NCBI GenBank assembly: GCA_030146405.1
Contig: JASLBS010000287.1
Coordinates: 1-16,489, forward strand
DNA: 16,489 nt
Direction of reading: 5' to 3'
DNA from: Arthrobacter sp.
Lineage (GTDB): Bacteria; Actinomycetota; Actinomycetes; Actinomycetales; Micrococcaceae
The notes under the pieces are model-generated. The model was not told the DNA's origin, did not search any database, and saw only the letters and a program-made list of their open reading frames with translations. The translations under genes were made by a program, and so were the position numbers. Positions 6,979-13,288 of the stretch are shown here, piece by piece (the stretch's first letter is position 1; each line of letters starts with the position of its first letter).

Positions 6979-8013
6979 GTGCCTGCCATCGAACATCTGG
7001 TCGAGCGTTCACCCAAGGTCTCCGTCGATGAGTTGCTGGAAGGGTTCTATCCGTCGCTCCGCTTCGGCGAGGTGTCCTTCGACTCCTACCGGCCGGACCC
7101 CCAGCAGCCCTCGCAGTCGGCGGCCGTGACGAAGCTCCGGGACTTCGCCACCACCGTGAACCAGCCGGAGCCGTCGGCCTTCCGGAAGTTCTTCGGCGGC
7201 GCGAAGAAATCGGAAGCGCCCGCGGGGATCTACCTCGATGGTGGTTTCGGTGTGGGCAAGACCCACCTCCTGGCCTCGCTCTGGCACGCGTCCTCCGGGC
7301 GGAAGGCCTTCGGGACGTTCGTCGAGTACACCAACCTCGTGGGCGCCCTGAGTTTCCGGAAGACGGTCGACGCCCTCAGCAGTTACAGCCTCGTGTGCAT
7401 CGACGAGTTCGAGCTCGACGATCCCGGTGACACCGTGCTGATGTCGCGCCTGATGCGTGAGCTCGCGGATGCCGGTGTGAAGCTCGCCGCCACCTCGAAC
7501 ACGCTTCCCGGTTCGCTGGGCGACGGCAGGTTCGCCGCCCAGGACTTCCAGCGGGAGATCCAGGTCCTCGCGGACCAGTTCGAGGTGGCGCGGATCGACG
7601 GCGAGGACTACCGCCACCGTGGACTGCCACAGGCTCCCGAGGCATTCGAGGACGCAGTCCTGCGGGACCGCATCGCCTCCTACTCCGGCGGAGTCCTCGC
7701 CGAGGACCATTTCATGGAGCTGGTCCGCCACCTCGCCGACGTGCACCCCAGCCGCTACCGGCAGATGCTGGACGGTATCGACGCCGTGGCGTGGCACGAC
7801 GTCCGGACGATCACCGAGCAGTCGGTCGCCCTGCGCTTCGTGGTCCTGGCGGACCGGTTGTACGACCGCGACGTCCCGATCCTGGCCAGTGGGACCACGT
7901 TCGACCACCTCTTCACCGAGGAGATGATGAACGGCGGGTACATGAAGAAGTACTACCGCGCGGTGTCCAGGCTGACGGCACTGGCCCGGCAGGGGAGCGA
8001 GGCCGCTGCCTGA
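6979..8013 (+). CDS. zapE: Cell division protein ZapE (AFG1-like ATPase)
   Basis: A 344-residue AFG1/ZapE-family P-loop ATPase. In E. coli ZapE interacts with FtsZ and helps constriction under stress; the mitochondrial relatives assist protein quality control. The actinobacterial role is less clear. Seen: Walker A GGFGVGKTH (88-96), Walker B LVCIDEFEL (138-146), which in this family is followed by DDPGD, a sensor-like LAATSNTLPG, the family-typical QDFQREIQVLADQFEVARIDGEDYRHRG stretch, and a C-terminal FDHLFTEEMMNGGYMKKYYRAVSRL. No transmembrane segment. The start is GTG; the nearest purine-rich stretch (AGAGAGAAAG, 6956-6965) is about 13 nt upstream, so the ribosome binding site is weak. Length and motif order are normal. 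A terminator hairpin follows the stop codon. Confidence 0.93.
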   Translation: MPAIEHLVERSPKVSVDELLEGFYPSLRFGEVSFDSYRPDPQQPSQSAAVTKLRDFATTVNQPEPSAFRKFFGGAKKSEAPAGIYLDGGFGVGKTHLLASLWHASSGRKAFGTFVEYTNLVGALSFRKTVDALSSYSLVCIDEFELDDPGDTVLMSRLMRELADAGVKLAATSNTLPGSLGDGRFAAQDFQREIQVLADQFEVARIDGEDYRHRGLPQAPEAFEDAVLRDRIASYSGGVLAEDHFMELVRHLADVHPSRYRQMLDGIDAVAWHDVRTITEQSVALRFVVLADRLYDRDVPILASGTTFDHLFTEEMMNGGYMKKYYRAVSRLTALARQGSEAAA

Positions 8014-8040
8014 CCGACGTCTCACGGTCGGGGACGCAGA

Positions 8041-8076
8041 AAGCGCCGGTGCCGCCTCACGGCGGGACCGGCGCTT
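8041..8076. terminator. Bidirectional terminator between zapE and the antitoxin-like gene
   Basis: Ten-base arms (AAGCGCCGGT / ACCGGCGCTT) continue, after one mismatch, into a 5-bp inner stem with a TCAC loop. It sits between two convergent genes, 27 nt after zapE and 19 nt after the antitoxin stop. T-rich bases follow in the minus direction (TTTCTG); in the plus direction only TTCCTC. It is a good candidate for serving both genes. Confidence 0.7.
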
Positions 8077-8095
8077 CCTCATTGCCAGGCTGGGA

Positions 8096-8347
8096 CTACG
8101 CGGCCGGCGGGGAGGCGGGGCCGTTCCGGCCCGGGCCGTCCTTCTTGTCGATCGAATCGACCAGGTCCGAAGCCTTGGACTGCACCCCGTCAATCCGGTG
8201 GGAGTACTTGCCATGGGTCCTGCCGTCGACGAAATCGCCGGCTTTCCCGATGCCGTCCTTCACCCTGTCCGAATTGTCGCCGATCAGGCTGGTCGCCTTA
8301 CCTGCGAGGGTGCCGGCCTTGCCCTTGAGCCCGTCCAATAAACCCAC
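8096..8347 (-). CDS. MT0933-family antitoxin-like small protein
   Basis: An 83-residue hydrophilic, helix-rich protein resembling the MT0933/Rv0909 antitoxin family of Actinobacteria. Seen: the family-like core DRVKDGIGKAGDFVDGRTHGKYSHRIDGVQSKASDLVDS (described by its Gly-Lys-Ala-Gly-Asp and Lys-Tyr signatures), a Lys-rich N-terminal helix, and a disordered Pro/Gly-rich tail. GTG at 8347 is chosen over GTG at 8353 because AAGGAGG (8353-8359) then lies 5 nt upstream; with the longer start the ribosome binding site would overlap the codon. A TATGCT box (8396-8401) may be its -10. No toxin gene is adjacent: its neighbours are zapE (convergent) and tRNA genes. Many members of this family occur without a toxin, so the 'antitoxin' label is a family name rather than a demonstrated role. 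Confidence 0.75.
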   Translation of the reverse strand: MGLLDGLKGKAGTLAGKATSLIGDNSDRVKDGIGKAGDFVDGRTHGKYSHRIDGVQSKASDLVDSIDKKDGPGRNGPASPPAA

Positions 8348-8367
8348 GGACACCTCCTTCCGGTTCT

Positions 8368-8386
8368 GGGAACGCAGTCCGTTCCC
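8368..8386. promoter_or_regulatory. Palindrome in the leader of the antitoxin-like gene
   Basis: GGGAACG (8368-8374) and CGTTCCC (8380-8386) form a perfect 7-bp inverted repeat with a 5-nt centre. It lies between the TATGCT box and the ribosome binding site, at and just after the expected transcription start, so it could be an operator or a leader hairpin. Function is inferred. Confidence 0.45.
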
Positions 8387-8395
8387 GCTGCCGAA

Positions 8396-8401
8396 AGCAT
8401 A
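8396..8401 (-). promoter_or_regulatory. Possible -10 box for the antitoxin-like gene
   Basis: TATGCT on the minus strand, about 48 nt before the chosen GTG start. I see no convincing -35 at 16-18 nt spacing. Confidence 0.35.
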
Positions 8402-8457
8402 GGCCAGCCTGGTCCGATCCGCACCGCTCCCGACGGGACGTACCTGCTTTGGAGCAC

Positions 8458-8490
8458 AAAAAATGCCCGGTCCTCGCCAGGACCGGGCAA
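8458..8490 (-). terminator. Intrinsic terminator after the tRNA cluster
   Basis: A 10-bp perfect GC-rich stem (TGCCCGGTCC / GGACCGGGCA) with a 6-nt loop, followed on the minus strand by six T (8458-8463). It lies 21 nt beyond the 3' end of the last tRNA-Gly. This is a textbook rho-independent terminator. Confidence 0.92.
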
Positions 8491-8506
8491 CGGCCCGGAA
8501 TGGGCC

Positions 8507-8585
8507 TGCGAGCGGACGACGGGATTCGAACCCGCGACATCCACCTTGGCAAGGTGGTGCTCTAGCCAGCTGAGCTACGTCCGCA
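8507..8585 (-). repeat. 79-bp direct repeat, copy 1 (tRNA-Gly)
   Basis: Identical to 8830-8908. Identity covers the tRNA and only four bases beyond its 3' end and one before its 5' end, then stops. Confidence 0.9.
8511..8584 (-). tRNA. tRNA-Gly (anticodon GCC), distal copy
   Basis: A 74-nt cloverleaf: acceptor GCGGACG/CGTCCGC, D-arm GCTC/GAGC, anticodon stem CCACC/GGTGG with loop TTGCCAA (anticodon GCC), T-arm with TTCGAAT. The discriminator is T, and the 3' CCA is not encoded. It is the last gene of the cluster and identical to the first (8834-8907). The T-run of an upstream terminator directly abuts its 5' end. Confidence 0.97.
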
Positions 8586-8608
8586 AAAAAGCGCCCCCGT
8601 GGGGGCGC
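8585..8608 (-). terminator. Intrinsic terminator-like hairpin between tRNA-Val and the distal tRNA-Gly
   Basis: GCGCCCC and GGGGCGC arms with a 4-nt loop, then six T on the minus strand (8585-8590) that touch the first base of tRNA-Gly. It has all the hallmarks of a rho-independent terminator, yet lies inside the cluster. Confidence 0.75.
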
Positions 8609-8613
8609 CTTCG

Positions 8614-8685
8614 TGGGCGATACTGGGATCGAACCAGTGACCTCTTCCGTGTCAGGGAAGCGCGCTACCGCTGCGCCAATCGCCC
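8614..8685 (-). tRNA. tRNA-Val (anticodon GAC)
   Basis: A 72-nt cloverleaf: acceptor GGGCGAT/ATCGCCC, D-arm GCGC/GCGC, anticodon stem CTTCC/GGAAG with loop CTGACAC (anticodon GAC), T-arm ACTGG/CCAGT with TTCGATC. The discriminator is A, and CCA is not encoded. It reads the GTC and GTT valine codons. Confidence 0.96.
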
Positions 8686-8711
8686 CTTCTCAGGGTGCTC
8701 GTCCTGCGACG

Positions 8712-8782
8712 AGGTGGGGACGGGATTCGAACCCGCGTGGACGGCTTTGCAGGCCGCTGCCTCGCCTCTCGGCCACCCCACC
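8712..8782 (-). tRNA. tRNA-Cys (anticodon GCA)
   Basis: A 71-nt cloverleaf: acceptor GGTGGGG/CCCCACC, short D-stem GCC/GGC, anticodon stem GCGGC/GCCGT (one G-T pair) with loop CTGCAAA (anticodon GCA), T-arm GCGGG/CCCGT with TTCGAAT. The discriminator is T (U), as is usual for cysteine tRNA. CCA is not encoded. A 6-bp hairpin (8698-8713) begins at its 3' end and may guide processing. Confidence 0.96.
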
Positions 8783-8829
8783 GAGACCGGCTGAACCGGT
8801 CGCCGGACTGATCCGGCCTAACAGTGACT

Positions 8830-8908
8830 TGCGAGCGGACGACGGGATTCGAACCCGCGACATCCACCTTGGCAAGGTGGTGCTCTAGCCAGCTGAGCTA
8901 CGTCCGCA
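8830..8908 (-). repeat. 79-bp direct repeat, copy 2 (tRNA-Gly)
   Basis: The partner of 8507-8585. The two copies are in the same orientation, 323 nt apart, with tRNA-Val and tRNA-Cys between them. Confidence 0.9.
8834..8907 (-). tRNA. tRNA-Gly (anticodon GCC), proximal copy
   Basis: Identical in all 74 positions to the distal copy at 8511-8584, with the same anticodon GCC, T discriminator and absent CCA. It is the first gene after the cluster promoter, about 70 nt from the predicted transcription start. Confidence 0.97.
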
Positions 8909-8982
8909 GAAGAAAAATGATCCGAAATTGCCGCTCACTGCACTGCATTCAGCGGTGTTTCTTCGTTTTCCAACGAGAGAAG

Positions 8983-9012
8983 ACTCTATCCGACGTTCTG
9001 GGCTTCGTCCAA
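8983..9012 (-). promoter_or_regulatory. Promoter of the tRNA cluster
   Basis: TTGGAC (9007-9012), 18-nt spacer, TAGAGT (8983-8988) on the minus strand. Both boxes are close to the housekeeping sigma consensus. Transcription would start near 8976, leaving about 70 nt before tRNA-Gly. Confidence 0.75.
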
Positions 9013-9067
9013 TCGCAGCGCGCTTCCCGTGGTCCGTGGTGTCGGAGGTGGCTGACAGACTGGGCAC

Positions 9068-9919
9068 ATGACCGCTCCGCTGCTCGCACACGCCACACCC
9101 CACGGCAGGATGTATGCCCGATCCACGTCGGACCAGCCCTCCGTCCCCTCGATCACCACCGTCATCTCACAGTTGCCGAGTTCGCTCGGCGGCTGGTTCG
9201 GGTACATGGCCGCCAGCGCCCTGTCGCAGGATCCCCGGCTGTCCGGGGCGCTCGGTAAGCCGGCGGAACTGCGTGCGGTCATCAAGGAGGCGGCGTCCGC
9301 CGCGGAGCGGTACCGCGACGATGCCGCAGAACGGGGTACCCGCGTCCACCACTACTGCGAGCAGGTGGCGCTCCGTGCGCTCGGGCGGGAGGAGGAGCTC
9401 GACGCCGCCCGGCTCGCGCTGGAGGAGCACGGGGAGGTCGGCTTCGCGGACCGCTTCGACGAGTGGTGGACGCTGTACGACGTCCGGCCCGTGGAGCCCG
9501 AGATCACGGTCTGGAACACCGAGCTGGGGTACGCGGGAACCTTGGATCTCGTCGCGACGATCGGGGGGCGGACCTGCCTGATCGACTACAAGACCAAGAA
9601 CACGGACCGGGACGGTTTCGTGAAGGCGCTGGACGACAAGGTGGTCATGCAGTTGGTGGCCGGGATGAAGGCCGAGGAGTCGCTCGTCGATCCGGAGAAC
9701 GGTCAATGGCGCGCCTGGGCACACGGGGATCAACCCCTGCTGCTCGGAGTCGCCGTGGGCCAGACGGAAGTGCGGGCCATGCGGGCCAATCCCGACGTCC
9801 TGAAGGATCACTGGTTCCGGTTCTGTGCCCTGCGACGCGCTTGGGAGACGGGGCTCCAGGCCGAGGAAGCGGGCCGGGCACTCCTGCCGCTCGGTCCGCC
9901 GCCCACCACCGCGTCCTGA
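9068..9919 (+). CDS. PD-(D/E)XK nuclease superfamily protein
   Basis: A 283-residue protein with the fold signature of the PD-(D/E)XK nucleases (RecB/Cas4-like). Seen: the upstream helix RGTRVHHYCEQVA (89-101), then EITVWNTELGYAGTLDLVATIGGRTCLIDYKTKNTDRDG, in which Asp160 (GTLDLV) and Asp173/Lys175 (IDYKTKN) are the expected metal-binding and catalytic residues, and Gln195 in the QLVAGMKAEE helix is the usual motif after the active site. No CxxC iron-sulfur cysteines are seen, unlike Cas4 and AddB. No CRISPR array or helicase is nearby. The ATG start is preceded 6 nt upstream by CAGACT, a leaderless-like -10, whereas the only GGAGG is 19 nt away. DNA or RNA substrate is unknown. It lies upstream of def on the same strand, with a 179-nt gap. 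Confidence 0.8.
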   Translation: MTAPLLAHATPHGRMYARSTSDQPSVPSITTVISQLPSSLGGWFGYMAASALSQDPRLSGALGKPAELRAVIKEAASAAERYRDDAAERGTRVHHYCEQVALRALGREEELDAARLALEEHGEVGFADRFDEWWTLYDVRPVEPEITVWNTELGYAGTLDLVATIGGRTCLIDYKTKNTDRDGFVKALDDKVVMQLVAGMKAEESLVDPENGQWRAWAHGDQPLLLGVAVGQTEVRAMRANPDVLKDHWFRFCALRRAWETGLQAEEAGRALLPLGPPPTTAS

Positions 9920-9924
9920 GTCCG

Positions 9925-9957
9925 GGCACGGCCCCGGCGCGGCCCCGGCACGGCCCC
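9925..9957 (+). repeat. Three tandem 11-bp repeats
   Basis: Units GGCACGGCCCC, GGCGCGGCCCC and GGCACGGCCCC, identical except one base, starting 5 nt after the stop codon of the nuclease-like gene. Probably replication slippage in GC-rich spacer DNA. Confidence 0.8.
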
Positions 9958-9981
9958 TGCGCCGTCGCGGCGTAGGCCCGC

Positions 9982-10011
9982 TTCGAGGGCCGGCGCCCGC
10001 CGCACTAGGAT
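9982..10011 (+). promoter_or_regulatory. Promoter upstream of def
   Basis: TTCGAG (9982-9987), 18-nt spacer, TAGGAT (10006-10011). Transcription would start near 10018, giving a leader of about 80 nt with a 7-bp hairpin (CGCGGGT 10040-10046 / ACCCGCG 10058-10064). It probably drives def-fmt-rsmB. Confidence 0.5.
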
Positions 10012-10098
10012 TGACGGGAGCCCCGCGGCGGAGTCGAGTCGCGGGTGCGCCGAGAGTACCCGCGTACCGTCGCGACCGAAGCGAGGAACAGAGCACAG

Positions 10099-10713
10099 AT
10101 GGCCGTCCTGAGTATCCGCATGATCGGCGATCCGATCCTCCGCACACAGGCGGCCGAGGTCCGCGAGTTCGGGTCCGATCTCGCCCGGTTGGTGGAGGAC
10201 ATGACCGAGACCATGATCGACGTCCAGGGTGCCGGGCTCGCAGCTCCACAGGTGGGCGTCGGCCTGCAGGTCTTCACCTACCGGGTGGACGGCGCCGAGG
10301 GGCACGTGATCAACCCGGTACTCGAGATCGACGGGCCGCCGCAGGGCGAGTCCGACGTCGAGGGGTGCCTGTCCGTGCCGGGCCTCGGGAGCTACGTGGC
10401 CAGGACGGACTGGGCGCGGGTGACGGGGCAGGACGTCCTCGGTCACGACGTCGTGGTGGAGGGGACCGGCATGCTCGCCCGTGCACTGCAGCACGAGACC
10501 GACCACCTCCGCGGCACGCTCTACCTCGACCGGCTCGAGGGCGAGGATCGCAAGAACGCCCTCAGGGCCATTCGCAGCGCGGAGTACAACCGCGTGACCA
10601 GCCGCACCGCCGTGCAACGCTCCCGCTCGCTCGGCTCGAGCTTCGTCCCGCCGGGTGCACCGTCCCGCCCCGGTACCGGGCGTACCGGGGCCTTCGGCCA
10701 GGGCACCCGATGA
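10099..10713 (+). CDS. def: Peptide deformylase
   Basis: A 204-residue metalloenzyme that removes the formyl group from the N-terminal methionine of new proteins at the ribosome. Seen: motif 1 GAGLAAPQVG (44-53), motif 2 EGCLSVPG (88-95) with metal-ligand Cys90, and motif 3 QHETDHLRG (131-139) with ligands His132 and His136 and catalytic Glu133. The C-terminal 40 or so residues after AEYNRV are a basic, Pro/Gly-rich tail seen in some actinobacterial enzymes. The ATG is chosen because GAGGAA (10083-10088) lies 10 nt upstream and the protein begins directly with the usual VLSIRMIGDPILR; an in-frame upstream ATG-less extension is not needed. The stop codon overlaps the fmt start by 4 nt, coupling the enzyme that removes formyl groups with the one that adds them. 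Confidence 0.97.
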   Translation: MAVLSIRMIGDPILRTQAAEVREFGSDLARLVEDMTETMIDVQGAGLAAPQVGVGLQVFTYRVDGAEGHVINPVLEIDGPPQGESDVEGCLSVPGLGSYVARTDWARVTGQDVLGHDVVVEGTGMLARALQHETDHLRGTLYLDRLEGEDRKNALRAIRSAEYNRVTSRTAVQRSRSLGSSFVPPGAPSRPGTGRTGAFGQGTR

Positions 10714-11663
10714 GGATCCTCTTCGCGGGAACACCCGAGGTGGCGGTCCCTTCCCTCCGGGCGCTCGTGGAGGCCGGGTTCGACGTCGCGGCCGTGCTCA
10801 CGCGGGTGGACGCCCCACTCGGACGCAAGCGGGTGCTGACGCCCAGTCCGGTCGCGGCGTCCGCAGCAGAGCTGGGACTACCGGTCCTCAAGGCCAATCG
10901 GTTCACACCCGAGCTGATCGACGAGCTCGGCTCCCTCGAACTCGATGCAGCGGCGATCGTGGCGTACGGGGGCATCGTGCCGCCCGCCGGGCTGGCCGTC
11001 CCGCGCCACGGCTGGATCAACCTCCACTTCTCCGTCCTTCCGCAGTGGCGTGGCGCGGCCCCTGTCCAGCACGCCGTACTGGCCGGCGACGACGTCACCG
11101 GAGCCACCACCTTCCTCCTCGAGGAGGGCCTCGACACGGGACCGGTGTTCGGGGTGATGACCGAGTTGCTCAGCCCCGCGTCGACGAGCGGTGATGTCCT
11201 CGAAAGGTTGTCGCACAGCGGCGCCGTGCTGCTGGTACAGACCCTCTCGGGCATCGATGCCGGACGCGTGACGGCGACACCGCAGACGGGTGAACCGAGC
11301 CCCGCACCGAAACTGACGATCGAGGACGCACGCGTGGACTGGACGCAACCGGCCCGGGTGGTCCGGCGCCGCATCAATGCCGTGACGCCCGAGCCGGGCG
11401 CCTGGACCACCCTGGGCGGGCAACGCCTGAAGGTCGGTCCGGTGACCCCGCTCGACGAGGCGGTAGCCGGGCGCCGGCCGGAGGACGACCCGCACATCGA
11501 CCTGAGCGCCGGGGTGGTGGGTATCGCCGGGCGGCAGGTCCTGGTGGGTACGGGATCCGCCCCGGTGGTGCTCGGTGCAGTGCAGCCCGCGGGCAAGAAG
11601 ATGATGGACGCCCTCGACTGGGCGCGAGGCGCGGCAGCGCGCGGAGAGCTGGTGTTCGAGTGA
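10710..11663 (+). CDS. fmt: Methionyl-tRNA formyltransferase
   Basis: A 317-residue enzyme that formylates initiator Met-tRNA using 10-formyl-tetrahydrofolate. Seen: MRILFAGTPEVAVPSL at the N-terminus, the catalytic set Asn104 and His106 in GWINLHFSVLP (101-111) and Asp142 in EEGLDTGPV (138-146), and the WRGAAPVQ segment (113-120). The C-terminal OB-like domain (about 200-317) contains VRRRINAVTPEPGAWT and KKMMDALDWARG. Length is normal. The start ATG lies inside the def stop (ATGA) with no strong ribosome binding site, so translation probably depends on def. It overlaps rsmB downstream by 4 nt. Confidence 0.97.
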   Translation: MRILFAGTPEVAVPSLRALVEAGFDVAAVLTRVDAPLGRKRVLTPSPVAASAAELGLPVLKANRFTPELIDELGSLELDAAAIVAYGGIVPPAGLAVPRHGWINLHFSVLPQWRGAAPVQHAVLAGDDVTGATTFLLEEGLDTGPVFGVMTELLSPASTSGDVLERLSHSGAVLLVQTLSGIDAGRVTATPQTGEPSPAPKLTIEDARVDWTQPARVVRRRINAVTPEPGAWTTLGGQRLKVGPVTPLDEAVAGRRPEDDPHIDLSAGVVGIAGRQVLVGTGSAPVVLGAVQPAGKKMMDALDWARGAAARGELVFE

Positions 11664-13219
11664 GTGCTACCGGAGGAGCGGGCAGGGAGTCCAGAAGATC
11701 CCCGGACCCGAAGAGCAGCGACACGGGAGCCGCGGGAGGTGCCCGGCGTCGTGACGAGCAGGGGCGCGAGCGGAATCGTGGCGGTGAGCGGCAGTACTCG
11801 CAGTCCGCGCCGTCGCAGCGCACACGCCGTGCGGACCCTGCCCGACTCGTGGCGTTCGAGGTTCTGCGTGCCGTGTCCGCGGAGGACGCGTATGCCAACC
11901 TGGTGCTACCGGCGAGCATCCGGAAACATCGGCTGGACCGGCGGGATGCAGGTTTCGCGACCGAACTGACCTACGGGGCGCTGCGCGGTCAGGGGACGTA
12001 CGACGCCGTCCTGGCGCGTTGCGTGGACCGCCCGCTCGCGCAGCTCGATCCTGCGGTACTCGACGCCCTCAGGATCGGCGTGCACCAGCTGCTCGCGATG
12101 CGTGTCCCCGCGCACGCTGCCCTGGACCAGACGGTGGGTCTGGTGCGCGCGGTGATCGGTGCGGGCCCCTCCTCCCTGGTCAACGCCGTGCTCCGCAAGG
12201 TGACTGCCCGGGATCACGACGGCTGGATCGCCGAGCTGGTCGATGGCCTGGACGATCCCACGGCCATCGCGGCCCTGACCCACAGCCATCCCGAGTGGAT
12301 CGTCCGGGCGATGCGCCAGGCCCTGGTGGCCCACGGCCGGGACGTCGCGGAGATCGACGCCCTGCTCGCCGCGGACAACGCCGCTCCGCTGGTGCACCTC
12401 GTGGCCCTGCCGGGAATCGGCACGCTGGAGGAGGCCCTCGAGGAGGGGGCCGAACCGGGCACCCTGGCCCCCGGTTCCGCGTACTACTCCGGCGGTGACA
12501 TCAGCCGGCTGCCCGGTATCTCCACCGGGACGATCCGGGTGCAGGACTCGGGATCCCAGCTGGTGGCCCGCGCCATGGCCGCCGTCGACCTCGCGGACGG
12601 AAGCCCCGACGGGCCCGAGAAGTGGCTGGACCTGTGTGCAGGACCCGGCGGGAAGGCTGCCCTGCTCGCCGCGCTCGGGCAGGGAGCCGGTGTGACCCTG
12701 ACGGCGAACGAGCCCGTCCCGCACCGTGCCCAACTGGTCCGGCAGGCACTGCGTCCACTACCGGAGGGCTCCTGGACCGTCAGGGTGGGCGACGGCCGGG
12801 ACGTGGGTACCGAGCTGCCCGGTCATTTCCACCGGGTCCTCGTGGACGCGCCCTGCACCGGCCTGGGAGCGCTGCGGCGCAGGCCCGAGTCGCGGTGGCG
12901 CCGCCGACCGGCGGACCTCGTGGCCCTCGCGCCGTTGCAGCGCGAACTGCTCACCTCCGCACTCGACGCGGTTGCACCCGGGGGAGTGGTGGCCTACGTG
13001 ACGTGCTCGCCCCACCACGCGGAGACCGACGCCGTGGTGGACGACTGCCTGCGCAGGCGTCCCGGGTTCGAGCGCCTCGATGCCGGCGCGGCCCTGGACG
13101 CAGTGGCCATCGGGGGAGCGCTCGGAGCCGGCCACGGGACGAGCGCACAGTTGTGGCCCCACATCCACGGCACGGACGCCATGTATCTGGCGCTCATCAG
13201 GAAGCACCCCGAAGGATGA
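11660..13219 (+). CDS. rsmB: 16S rRNA (cytosine-C5) methyltransferase, RsmB/NOP2 family
   Basis: A 519-residue SAM-dependent enzyme expected to make m5C in 16S rRNA. Seen: a charged, Gly/Arg/Ser-rich extension (1-57) not found in short homologues, an N-terminal NusB-like domain (about 58-190, ARLVAFEVLRAVSAEDAYANLVLP), SAM-binding motif LDLCAGPGGKAALLAA (323-338), motif IV DAPCTGLGALRRRPE (396-410, with Cys399) and motif VI VTCSPHHAE (447-455), where Cys449 is the likely nucleophile. The GTG start overlaps the fmt stop (GTGA), which is the third member of a coupled group with def and fmt. An annotation as tRNA or rRNA NOP2/SUN methyltransferase is equivalent at family level; the exact target base is inferred from homology. 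Confidence 0.94.
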   Translation: MSATGGAGRESRRSPDPKSSDTGAAGGARRRDEQGRERNRGGERQYSQSAPSQRTRRADPARLVAFEVLRAVSAEDAYANLVLPASIRKHRLDRRDAGFATELTYGALRGQGTYDAVLARCVDRPLAQLDPAVLDALRIGVHQLLAMRVPAHAALDQTVGLVRAVIGAGPSSLVNAVLRKVTARDHDGWIAELVDGLDDPTAIAALTHSHPEWIVRAMRQALVAHGRDVAEIDALLAADNAAPLVHLVALPGIGTLEEALEEGAEPGTLAPGSAYYSGGDISRLPGISTGTIRVQDSGSQLVARAMAAVDLADGSPDGPEKWLDLCAGPGGKAALLAALGQGAGVTLTANEPVPHRAQLVRQALRPLPEGSWTVRVGDGRDVGTELPGHFHRVLVDAPCTGLGALRRRPESRWRRRPADLVALAPLQRELLTSALDAVAPGGVVAYVTCSPHHAETDAVVDDCLRRRPGFERLDAGAALDAVAIGGALGAGHGTSAQLWPHIHGTDAMYLALIRKHPEG

Positions 13220-13248
13220 CTGCCGGCTGCAGCACCGCACCCGGCAGT
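13219..13248 (+). other. Hairpin at the rsmB stop codon
   Basis: ACTGCCGG (13219-13226) and CCGGCAGT (13241-13248) form a perfect 8-bp stem with a 14-nt loop, beginning at the last base of the rsmB stop codon. No T-run follows. It may attenuate transcription or mark a processing point before rpe. Confidence 0.5.
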
Positions 13249-13249
13249 A

Positions 13250-13271
13250 CCGGGTGGCCATGATCACCCGG
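13250..13271 (+). other. Second hairpin, just before the rpe ribosome binding site
   Basis: CCGGGTG (13250-13256) and CACCCGG (13265-13271), 7 bp with an 8-nt loop. It ends one base before the AAGGAAAGG ribosome binding site of rpe. Confidence 0.45.
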
Positions 13272-13288
13272 CAAGGAAAGGTAGGGCC

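Noticed and set aside
8546..8888. Short plus-strand frames across the tRNA genes
   Set aside because: They are antisense translations of tRNA genes, including the familiar TTGFEPATSTL-type artefact from tRNA-Gly.
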